Source: a virus. Taken from it: a DNA stretch of 38,992 bases. Location: positions 1 through 38,992 of IMG/VR virus record IMGVR_UViG_3300021963_000006. The stretch is one strand, 5' to 3'. Below are positions 1-5,858 of this stretch, piece after piece. The notes below the pieces were generated by a model. That model saw only the letters and a list, made by a program, of their open reading frames with translations, searched no databases and had not been told where the DNA came from. Numbering within the stretch: position 1 is the first letter of the stretch; each line of letters opens with the position of its first letter. The translations under genes and the position numbers were made by a program.

Positions 1-127
1 TACAAGGATGGAATATATTATAGCCGTGTGTCCATAAGCGTAGTGCGTATGAGCATTCTTCACCACTAAAGTATATATGTGGATCATATGGCACTCGTTC
101 TACCAAATGACCTGGACCAAATAAACA
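1..127. repeat. Terminal redundancy, left copy (circular contig overlap)
   Basis: These 127 bases are identical to the last 127 bases of the window. The minus-strand reading frame continues uninterrupted through the overlap, so joining the ends gives one intact gene. An overlap of exactly 127 is what a de Bruijn assembler with k=127 leaves on a circular contig, so this is most likely an assembly signature of a circular or circularly permuted genome and not a biological terminal repeat. Confidence 0.9.
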
Positions 128-685
128 ACCGCCTGCTACTAAAAATCCGTGACAGGGTTCTTCTTTCTTTAAGTAAGTGCCACGAATACTTGCGTGTTGT
201 TCTTGGGCATTCTTAAATGTGTGTTCTTCATTGACTATCAACAACATACAATCTTTACTTGTTTGTCCTTTTTTGAGATTAGTTAAATCTCCATCTACAA
301 TGTCAAACGGATATGGATAACTTGTAATCACAGGATTAGCGTGATATTGTTCCAAATGTCTATATTGATTGATAAAATATAAATCCCAGTCCTTGTCAAA
401 TATAGTGTGGCTATCTATTTGAAAATAGTAAGTTTCTTCGTTGTATAATGTTTGAACAAGGTGTCTTGCCCAACAAGCACCACGGGCTAAATGTGGTTCT
501 ATCCTAACATATCTAATTTGTTTATTAAACTCAAAATAACCAGGATCAAATGTTTCCATTCCATAACTTTGATCTACTATACCAAATACTAAACTATCTT
601 TGTTGTGTGCGTTATCATAAGCACTTTTAACGGTTGTTGCTAATAATGGGTCCCTATAACTTGCTATACTAATAAAAATCTTCAT
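1..685 (-). CDS. GlcNAc-transferase-like glycosyltransferase (GT60-type), N-terminal part, runs over contig end
   Basis: This is the first 228 codons of a 319-residue protein whose remainder lies at 38591-38992. The protein starts MKIFISIASYRDP and resembles the Skp1 GlcNAc-transferase family (GT60, PF11397). It has a nucleotide-sugar fold start, a DxH metal/sugar-nucleotide motif (D91-S-H93) in a QIDSHTIFDKDWD context, a GxCHGF region near 178, and the GEE..YALRLWTHGY segment near 208-221. It probably transfers a sugar to a surface or virion target. The ATG follows AAGGAATTGAA (AAGGA as ribosome site) and sits 9 nt after the terminase stop. The family assignment comes from motif memory; the acceptor is unknown. 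The neighbouring nucleotidyltransferase-like gene may act in the same pathway. Confidence 0.85.
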   Translation of the reverse strand, partial: MKIFISIASYRDPLLATTVKSAYDNAHNKDSLVFGIVDQSYGMETFDPGYFEFNKQIRYVRIEPHLARGACWARHLVQTLYNEETYYFQIDSHTIFDKDWDLYFINQYRHLEQYHANPVITSYPYPFDIVDGDLTNLKKGQTSKDCMLLIVNEEHTFKNAQEQHASIRGTYLKKEEPCHGFLVAGGCLFGPGHLVERVPYDPHIYFSGEECSYALRLWTHGYNIFHPC

Positions 686-694
686 TTCAATTCC

Positions 695-2311
695 TTATTG
701 TGCCGAGTATGTTTTCTTCCAACTTGGCTTTTGACTATCATCATATTTAACATATCTTTCACGTTGTGCGGCAAATCTCTGTTGTGGAGTTCTACCATCC
801 CAAGGTTCTGCGATACCTTGTAATACTGCTATTAAAGCATAACGACAACTATCTATACAATCATCTGGATCACTGAATCTACCTTTTTCATCAACAAAGT
901 AGTTTTGTGCTTCAGTTAAAAAGTGTGAGCAATTCTCATTGACATATAAAGTGCCCATCTCAAACATTTGTCGCATCTGGTTGATACCATAACTTTTGTG
1001 ATTAGTTTGTTTGCCATATTGATCTGGCGGATTCATAATAGCCTTTTCATAGACATTCAATCCATATTCTTCAAACAACTCACGAATGCTACTGCTACTC
1101 ATTGTATATCTGCCTTGTGTGCTTGCGTCTGCTGGCAATACGATAGGTGTGCCAAATACTTCAGGACGCAACAAGTGATTGACATATTGAGTAGGCACGG
1201 CTTCTTCTACACCCTGTATAACAATCTGTCGGTGTAAGTATGCTGTTTTCTCGTTTGGTTCCCAATACATTAAACTGATTACCGTCTTGTCATTGACTAA
1301 ACCCAAGTCAAGAGCAATAACTCGTTGTATGTTTGGCATCCTATTAAAATCTATTTCACCAGTTTTGTAAGTCACTGCTGTCCAATCTGACAACTGGAAT
1401 ACAGCACCTTTACCCATAACAGGCTTACCTGCGATACGGGCTTCTCGTTCGTGTGGTAGATAATCTCGTTCAAGTTGTCTGCGTGTTTCTTTTAACAAAA
1501 ATGGCTGACCCCAAGGATCGTATTCAGGCACATCGTCCCACGACACACGGATATAGTTGTAGCCTTCTTCTTTGTTCCAAAACTTACTTACAAGACCGTT
1601 TAGTCCTTTAAGTGGCGTAAAAGAGCAAAGGATTTTACCTTGCGTAGTTGCTGTTCGAGTGACAATCTCACTAAAGAAATCATCAGGCGGTTGCTCATCG
1701 AATACTGCCAGATTGAGTTTGAAACCTTGTAATTGACGAACCTCCTGAGTATAATTTGCGAATAACAAATAACTATTAGCCCCAGAAGTGTGACGAATCT
1801 CGACACCGATACAATTGGCACCGTCATTTCGCATAGTATCAGCAATGATACAATCACGAGGAATAGCACCAGTTCCCAAGTTTTCAGTAATTTTAACATC
1901 CTGCGTTCCTAACAATTCATTTTGTAGCACCAATGCTACCTGCGACCAACCTTCACCAGCAACCATACAAGTTATTGGACTTGTAAATCTATGACCAGAC
2001 CACCACTCAGGGTATCTACCAGTAAGATGGCAAGCAGTTTCAAAACAAGTTGATACGGTTTTACCAATACGGTTTGCGGCAAGAATGCCTCGTCTGTCGT
2101 GTTTGCCAGTAGCAAAGAATTTAAGTTGATGTTCAAATGGTCTAAAGTATTTTAATCCATTAAACTTCATATCTTCACTGACGGTAATAGCCAGATCCAT
2201 TAGTTGTAGTTGTAATGAATCTGGTATATTTTTAAGTGCGTCAATGTCAAGCCCGTGTTTATCTACGCTGTAGCGTAAGGCTCGTGCCATCAATACATCT
2301 TGTCCTAACAT
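695..2311 (-). CDS. terL: Terminase large subunit
   Basis: This is the DNA-packaging motor, 538 residues, which is normal for the family. The N-terminal ATPase has Walker A AANRIGKT (residues 78-85), Walker B LAVFDEQ with D205/E206, and a coupling motif CSFTPLKG (about 229-236). The C-terminal RNase H-like nuclease supplies the acidic residues D335 (VIALDLG), D395 (PADAS) and D484/D487 (DPDDCIDS), which cut the DNA concatemer. The start overlaps the preceding stop by one base (TAATG), so it is translationally coupled to the 98-residue gene upstream. It is the last gene of the small-protein cluster and is followed by the glycosyltransferase. Confidence 0.96.
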   Translation of the reverse strand: MLGQDVLMARALRYSVDKHGLDIDALKNIPDSLQLQLMDLAITVSEDMKFNGLKYFRPFEHQLKFFATGKHDRRGILAANRIGKTVSTCFETACHLTGRYPEWWSGHRFTSPITCMVAGEGWSQVALVLQNELLGTQDVKITENLGTGAIPRDCIIADTMRNDGANCIGVEIRHTSGANSYLLFANYTQEVRQLQGFKLNLAVFDEQPPDDFFSEIVTRTATTQGKILCSFTPLKGLNGLVSKFWNKEEGYNYIRVSWDDVPEYDPWGQPFLLKETRRQLERDYLPHEREARIAGKPVMGKGAVFQLSDWTAVTYKTGEIDFNRMPNIQRVIALDLGLVNDKTVISLMYWEPNEKTAYLHRQIVIQGVEEAVPTQYVNHLLRPEVFGTPIVLPADASTQGRYTMSSSSIRELFEEYGLNVYEKAIMNPPDQYGKQTNHKSYGINQMRQMFEMGTLYVNENCSHFLTEAQNYFVDEKGRFSDPDDCIDSCRYALIAVLQGIAEPWDGRTPQQRFAAQRERYVKYDDSQKPSWKKTYSAQ

Positions 2312-2607
2312 TATTCTGCCTTTAAGTCTTGTCTAACTTGATGGATATAAAACATTGCTTCAGCAAGGCTTTGTATTTCATCACAACTGAGTAGCCAAGT
2401 GTCTGGGTTTTGTAAATCAGTATTTTCCAATTTAGTTAAACCCAGTTGTAAGCGTTCAGTAATCAAACGAAGTATATGCTCTACCTGATTAGGATATTTG
2501 TCAGCAAAAGCAATACGATGACTGGCATTTACCTTTTGTAAGATAAGTGTGTCATTGTATCTGGCAGCCTCTTGTGCTGCCTTTATTTCGTGTTCTCTGG
2601 CTGTCAT
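2311..2607 (-). CDS. Conserved small protein upstream of terL
   Basis: This is a 98-residue, largely helical, charged protein beginning MTAREHEIKAAQ. The start chosen is the ATG that overlaps the upstream stop in an ATGA arrangement; a longer reading from a TTG five codons earlier is less likely. The stop overlaps the terL start (TAATG), so it is tightly coupled to the packaging ATPase. By position it might assist packaging, but I recognise no domain. A small-terminase role is possible, although the gene at 4519-4887 fits that better. Confidence 0.8.
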   Translation of the reverse strand: MTAREHEIKAAQEAARYNDTLILQKVNASHRIAFADKYPNQVEHILRLITERLQLGLTKLENTDLQNPDTWLLSCDEIQSLAEAMFYIHQVRQDLKAE

Positions 2608-3374
2608 TTTGTCAAGTCCCAAGGATTATTACGGACGCTATCATCAAGACTGATAAATTCACGATCTACCCAAACTTCCCACTGGTTTGACTTATTGACT
2701 TTGAATGTCATCATCATACCACGCAAGCGTTTGCCCTGTGGAGTTAGTGTGCCATCTTCACGGACAACAACTTGTTCGCCTGTGCGTGGATCTACCCATT
2801 TAATAATCTCTGGGCGTGTTCTACCAAACTTGTCAATCTTTTCTCCGTGTGGTCGTTGCTCAAGCGGTCCCATAATCTCATAACTAATCATTCCGTTTTT
2901 GTATTTGCGGAACATCATATGGACTTTTTTATCCTGTGCTCGTTCATCAGCATCTGGATGTGGGACAATAGGACTATAGAATATATTTTGAACTTGGCTA
3001 CGGTCAGGCAATGATGCGTCTCTGGCTGGAACTTCTTTTAGAGGTTCTTCAGGAATCATCTCTGCCTTGTCAATATAAGGATTGTTTTCACCTGTGAATT
3101 TAGGATCAATCTCAACGCCATTTAATGCGTCCATTGCTACCTGATACTTTAGTTTGTTTGCTCTGCCTTTTAGATTGAGAACGATGCCTGTTTCGTCAAA
3201 TACGAAACGCTCAAGTTCTTTGGCTGTGGGAAAGTCAGTCATTAGACCTTCTAAATCATATTCAGCGTTGCTGACTGCTTTAGGTGCGACTGGTTTTTTT
3301 GTTTTAGTAGTTTCTTCTACTACTGGTTGTTGGGGTTTGTCGCCCCAAGGATTATCTGTATTGCTTGTTATCAT
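2604..3374 (-). CDS. Hypothetical late protein
   Basis: This is a 256-residue protein of unknown function. It has a low-complexity Pro/Lys/Thr-rich N-terminus (about residues 10-35) and then a soluble mixed-charge body. No signal peptide or membrane segment is visible. The PWG sequence near the N-terminus is echoed by NNPWDLTK at the very end. The ATG follows a clear GAAAGGAAAAAG ribosome site, downstream of a rho-independent terminator at 3396-3425, so it begins a new unit or depends on read-through. It shares an ATGA overlap with the next gene and leads into terL, which suggests a packaging or head-assembly accessory role. Confidence 0.85.
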   Translation of the reverse strand: MITSNTDNPWGDKPQQPVVEETTKTKKPVAPKAVSNAEYDLEGLMTDFPTAKELERFVFDETGIVLNLKGRANKLKYQVAMDALNGVEIDPKFTGENNPYIDKAEMIPEEPLKEVPARDASLPDRSQVQNIFYSPIVPHPDADERAQDKKVHMMFRKYKNGMISYEIMGPLEQRPHGEKIDKFGRTRPEIIKWVDPRTGEQVVVREDGTLTPQGKRLRGMMMTFKVNKSNQWEVWVDREFISLDDSVRNNPWDLTK

Positions 3375-3395
3375 TTCTTTTTCCTTTCATAACTA

Positions 3396-3425
3396 TACAA
3401 AACAAGAGCAGTCTTGGACTGCTCT
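3396..3425 (-). terminator. Rho-independent terminator (minus strand)
   Basis: A perfect 9-bp stem AGAGCAGTC/GACTGCTCT (3405-3413 and 3417-3425) with a 3-base loop is followed on the minus strand by a T-rich run (TTGTTTTG). It lies between the stop of the 92-residue gene at 3444 and the start at 3374. A TAAATAACA motif abuts its upstream side. Confidence 0.8.
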
Positions 3426-3443
3426 GTTATTTACTCTACAAAA

Positions 3444-3722
3444 TTATTTTTTGTATTTGCTGGGTAGTTTGCTACCATCAGCAGTTGGGTTCTTTTTAGG
3501 ACCTGTGTTGCTGTGTAAGCCTTCTAACGCTGGGTTAGTTTTGCCTGCTTGTCCTCTACCACGCATTTCTAAAGCACTTGTCACCATATTGGCTAAAGTG
3601 GATTTTTCACTGCTGGAAGTAGATTTAGCATCCATAAACGCATTGCGTTTAGTCATACTACCTGCGTTGCCTGTTTGAGGACCACGCTTTTGATTGATTG
3701 GTTTGCTTTGTGGGTTTGTCAT
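3444..3722 (-). CDS. Small basic protein, unknown function
   Basis: This is a 92-residue protein starting MTNPQSKPINQKRG, rich in Lys, Ser, Gly and Asn and predicted to be mostly disordered, with a strongly basic C-terminus ending KLPSKYKK. The start at 3722 is chosen because it follows GATAAAGGAAAATAAA (AAAGGA ribosome site) and clears the upstream gene. A start 14 codons earlier would run into that gene. It belongs to a cluster of four short, basic or beta-rich proteins next to the terminase genes. A terminator follows it. No homologous domain is recognised. Confidence 0.8.
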   Translation of the reverse strand: MTNPQSKPINQKRGPQTGNAGSMTKRNAFMDAKSTSSSEKSTLANMVTSALEMRGRGQAGKTNPALEGLHSNTGPKKNPTADGSKLPSKYKK

Positions 3723-3733
3723 TTTATTTTCCT

Positions 3734-4063
3734 TTATCCTACAATTGATACTGGTTGAACCCATAGTGCTGTCCCACCATTTACTCTTACATAAACTGGT
3801 CCAACATAACCAGCAGGGGCTACTTGAACGAATACCGTGCTGCCAGGAGCAACTAAAGTAGCATTATTATAATCTAACGCTGATACTTCAGCAGTCAAAC
3901 TAATTGTAAGTGCTGATGCTGTAGTTAAATCTTCGTTATCTATTTTAAGAAAAGATAAACCTCTGTTGCCAGCAGGATTAGTTGTTGTTGTAGAAAAACT
4001 CAAAGTTGTTGGAGTATCTACAGCAACTTCAACTAATGTTCCAGTTATTTGATATGCTGGCAT
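3734..4063 (-). CDS. Small beta-rich protein, possible capsid decoration
   Basis: This is a 109-residue protein with alternating hydrophobic/polar residues typical of a beta-sandwich (for example VEVAVDTPTTLSFSTTTT, then VFVQVAP and VYVRVNG). It has no cysteines, no signal peptide and no membrane segment. Its start overlaps the upstream stop by one base (TAATG). The size and composition resemble phage head-decoration or head-fibre proteins, but this is inference only; no specific family is recognised. Confidence 0.8.
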   Translation of the reverse strand: MPAYQITGTLVEVAVDTPTTLSFSTTTTNPAGNRGLSFLKIDNEDLTTASALTISLTAEVSALDYNNATLVAPGSTVFVQVAPAGYVGPVYVRVNGGTALWVQPVSIVG

Positions 4064-4356
4064 TATGCGTTGCCTTTCAAAGGACCACGACCATAGTTAA
4101 AACTTTCTTTACCACGGTTAGGCATTTCTTTTGTGCTGCCATCACCCACTGCTTGACGCTTTTGTGGATTCTTGCTGCCACTGATCATATCGCTACAATA
4201 AGGCATTGCTGTGCCACCACCTCTGGGACCTTGACCTTTGTTGATTAGTGCGTCAGGGTTTGTTTTTGTGTGGTGATTGCCACTATATTTGTTTGAACCA
4301 CGGCTATAACCAGGACCTGCGGCTCCTGTTGCGGGATCTACTTTTTCATATTTCAT
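4063..4356 (-). CDS. Small Gly/Asn/Lys-rich protein, unknown function
   Basis: This is a 97-residue hydrophilic protein dominated by Gly, Asn, Lys and Ser, likely disordered, with tracts such as GYSRGSNKYSGNHH and GPRGGGTAMPY. The start is an ATGA overlap with the upstream gene and is preceded by GGAAAAAGCAA. It ends by overlapping the next start (TAATG), so it sits in a coupled run of tiny genes. The context suggests a virion or packaging accessory. Confidence 0.75.
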   Translation of the reverse strand: MKYEKVDPATGAAGPGYSRGSNKYSGNHHTKTNPDALINKGQGPRGGGTAMPYCSDMISGSKNPQKRQAVGDGSTKEMPNRGKESFNYGRGPLKGNA

Positions 4357-4514
4357 TTGCTTTTTCCTTTTTTAGCAGTTTTGGCTGATTGCTTAAACGC
4401 TTTAGCCGTTGGAGCACCTGTAGTTCCAGGCTTACGCATCGACTCTCCAGAGCCAGATTTAATTCTCTCACGTTTAGCGTGAATGTTAGCATATAGTCCA
4501 GGTTTAGTTGCCAT
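4353..4514 (-). CDS. Small conserved phage protein (KPGLYANI family)
   Basis: This is a 53-residue, very basic protein starting MATKPGLYANIHAKRERI, with GSGESMRKPG and a TAKAFKQSAKTAKK tail. From memory this short sequence type recurs in many aquatic-bacterium phages as an uncharacterised protein. The start at 4514 lies two bases after an exact TAAATAATA motif that also contains the stop of the upstream gene. A longer in-frame start at 4568 would run 50 bases into the upstream gene and is rejected. Its high Lys/Arg content is compatible with nucleic-acid binding. Confidence 0.85.
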   Translation of the reverse strand: MATKPGLYANIHAKRERIKSGSGESMRKPGTTGAPTAKAFKQSAKTAKKGKSK

Positions 4515-4516
4515 AG

Positions 4517-4525
4517 TATTATTTA
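4517..4525 (-). promoter_or_regulatory. Late motif TAAATAATA
   Basis: This exact minus-strand TAAATAATA lies two bases before the ATG at 4514 and has the TAA stop of the upstream gene embedded in it. It is one of twelve exact copies at gene starts or gaps. Confidence 0.6.
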
Positions 4526-4887
4526 GCCTCGGGATTGATGCCAGTAAGTTTGGCAAGTGCGTCAGCAAATGCTTGTTGTTTGGCTGCTACTGCGTCAGCA
4601 CTATCATTGACTTCTATTTTAGCCAATGAGTTCATAACCTTGCTTAAAATAAGATTATGGTATTTTAATGTAGTCACACCATCATTATTATGTCTGGCTT
4701 TTAAGAAGTCTTGAACTAATAATTCTTCGTAATCTTGTCCGTTAGCCTGTGCGTAGATTTGCTCTAACAATCCACCGATAGTGATTGCGTCCTTGGCACC
4801 TTTAGGTCTGCCTGAACCAGCACGATATCCTCCGTGACTTTTCACTTTTGGATTGGCTTTCGTAGCAATTTGTTTTTGTTTTGTCAT
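4519..4887 (-). CDS. Terminase small subunit candidate
   Basis: This is a 122-residue protein with a basic N-terminus and the motif HGGYRAGSGRPKGAKDAIT (residues 18-36). A GGxRxGxGRPKGxKD sequence is common at the start of small terminase-like DNA-binding proteins. A helical segment with LLVQDFLKARHNND and KYHNLILSKVMNSLAKIEV follows. It probably recognises phage DNA and loads the large terminase, which is encoded 2.2 kb downstream in the same direction. The ATG touches a TAAATAATA motif and has no classical ribosome site. The assignment rests on motif and context. Confidence 0.65.
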   Translation of the reverse strand: MTKQKQIATKANPKVKSHGGYRAGSGRPKGAKDAITIGGLLEQIYAQANGQDYEELLVQDFLKARHNNDGVTTLKYHNLILSKVMNSLAKIEVNDSADAVAAKQQAFADALAKLTGINPEAK

Positions 4888-4889
4888 AT

Positions 4890-4898
4890 TATTATTTA
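4890..4898 (-). promoter_or_regulatory. Late motif TAAATAATA
   Basis: This exact copy lies two bases upstream of the ATG at 4887 on the minus strand, in the 48-base divergent gap shared with the only plus-strand gene. Confidence 0.6.
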
Positions 4899-4906
4899 TA
4901 CAAGAT

Positions 4907-4929
4907 TAAATATACTATACTTGAAAGGA
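4907..4929 (+). promoter_or_regulatory. Plus-strand promoter-like site and ribosome site of the GNAT-like gene
   Basis: On the plus strand TAAATATACTATAC (4907-4920) holds a TAAATA like the phage motif and an overlapping TATACT (-10-like, 5 of 6). AAAGGA at 4924-4929 is a good ribosome site, 6 bases before the first ATG at 4936. No convincing -35 is visible. The ribosome site is so close to the -10 that a TAAATA-based start would fit better. Confidence 0.45.
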
Positions 4930-4935
4930 TATGAA

Positions 4936-5424
4936 ATGATGTCATATATTTGGCGACCAGCATTAGGCACAGATGTCACTGCTATTGTTGCCTTGGCTGA
5001 AGCCAACTTCCAAACAGAGATAGATACTATCTTTACTCCCGAACCAATTACATATTCTCGTAATATTACATTGGCAATTATAAATCAATTCTATAAACCT
5101 ACCACCGAACTCTTTAGTGTTGCTGTAGAACCTACGGGTAATCTACTTGCTTACACTTGGGCAAAAACTAACGATTTTGCTCCGTGGTCAGACGATAAGA
5201 TGGTTGGTGTGCGTATGGCACATCTTGATCTACGCTTGTCCAGTAGAAACAGAATCCAATTATTAAAAGATATGATACAACTATGGGAAGGTTTCGCATT
5301 GTTGTCTGAAAGTCCAATAATCTGTTCTACTACTATGCGTAATGACCAACAAGCATTTCTTAAACTACATCAAAAGGCAGGTTATGATGTCCGTGGGTCA
5401 TACGCTTACAAGCGTTTATTCTAA
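4936..5424 (+). CDS. GNAT-like acetyltransferase, only plus-strand gene
   Basis: This is a 162-residue protein starting MMSYIWRPALGTDVTAIVALAEANF, the usual opening strand and helix of the GNAT acetyltransferase fold. The C-terminal half has HLDLRLSSRNRIQLLKDM, where the acetyl-CoA loop (normally RxxGxG/A) appears degenerate, and ends with FLKLHQKAGYDVRGSYAYKRLF, a typical GNAT end. It may acetylate an unknown target or be catalytically altered. The start at 4936 is set by AAAGGA at 4924-4929; the in-frame ATG 34 codons earlier lies inside the opposing gene. It is the sole gene on this strand, divergent from 4519-4887, and its end overlaps the dps end by 9 bases. Orientation suggests separate acquisition or separate control. 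Confidence 0.75.
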   Translation: MMSYIWRPALGTDVTAIVALAEANFQTEIDTIFTPEPITYSRNITLAIINQFYKPTTELFSVAVEPTGNLLAYTWAKTNDFAPWSDDKMVGVRMAHLDLRLSSRNRIQLLKDMIQLWEGFALLSESPIICSTTMRNDQQAFLKLHQKAGYDVRGSYAYKRLF

Positions 5425-5847
5425 TGTGCTACGCAACATCCATAAACTTTTATTCAAATCTAAAATCTGTTCTTGAGCGTAATTGCTGATTTCGTCGTGT
5501 TCTTCTTCTTCGGCAATTTCGTTTAATTCTTTATAAGCATCGCAGAGCAAATCTAAATCATCATATACCATTTCCAGCAACTCGTCAGCACTACCTTCTA
5601 TGGCATCTGTAGGTAAATCTGAGTTAGATAATATTTCGTTTAAGTCTGTAGGCATCATTTCTTGTAAAGTGCGTAGCAATTCACCGATAATATCTATCTG
5701 TGCTTGTCTGCGTTCATACACACCTTGAAGCAACTTGTGATCGCTTCTAAAGTTTCTGCCTGTGATGTTTGCGTGGGCAGCGTGGCTTCTGTAGTATGCC
5801 ACGAAGTTGTCATTAAAGACTTGAGTTAGTTGTTCAGTTGTTGTCAT
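5416..5847 (-). CDS. dps: Dps-like mini-ferritin (DNA/iron protection)
   Basis: This 143-residue four-helix protein aligns by eye with bacterial Dps. AHANITGRNFRSDHKLLQG matches the Dps segment AHWNMRGANFIAVHEMLDG, and DLNKSLWMLRSTLE matches the C-terminal DLDKFLWFIESNIE. All four ferroxidase ligands are present at Dps spacing: H25, H37, D52 and E56. Dps dodecamers oxidise and store iron using peroxide and so protect DNA. The N-terminal DNA-binding tail of E. coli Dps is missing. A DUF5856-type viral ferritin-like protein is the nearest alternative name. The ATG is two bases after a TAAATAATA motif. It follows the ejection-protein genes, suggesting expression late and possible packaging in the virion. 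Confidence 0.88.
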   Translation of the reverse strand: MTTTEQLTQVFNDNFVAYYRSHAAHANITGRNFRSDHKLLQGVYERRQAQIDIIGELLRTLQEMMPTDLNEILSNSDLPTDAIEGSADELLEMVYDDLDLLCDAYKELNEIAEEEEHDEISNYAQEQILDLNKSLWMLRSTLE

Positions 5848-5849
5848 AG

Positions 5850-5858
5850 TATTATTTA
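5850..5858 (-). promoter_or_regulatory. Late motif TAAATAATA
   Basis: This exact minus-strand copy lies two bases before the dps ATG. The stop codon of the 926-residue gene is its second TAA. Confidence 0.6.

Noticed and set aside
1-127. True direct terminal repeat used for packaging
   Set aside because: Length equals a common assembler k value and lies mid-gene; a biological terminal repeat is not needed to explain it.
1600-1899. Alternative minus-strand frame with a hydrophobic start inside terL
   Set aside because: It overlaps the conserved ATPase domain in another frame and has no ribosome site.
2311-2607. This gene as the small terminase subunit, because it is adjacent to terL
   Set aside because: No DNA-binding motif; the gene at 4519-4887 carries the GRPKG-type N-terminus, so that is preferred, though not proven.
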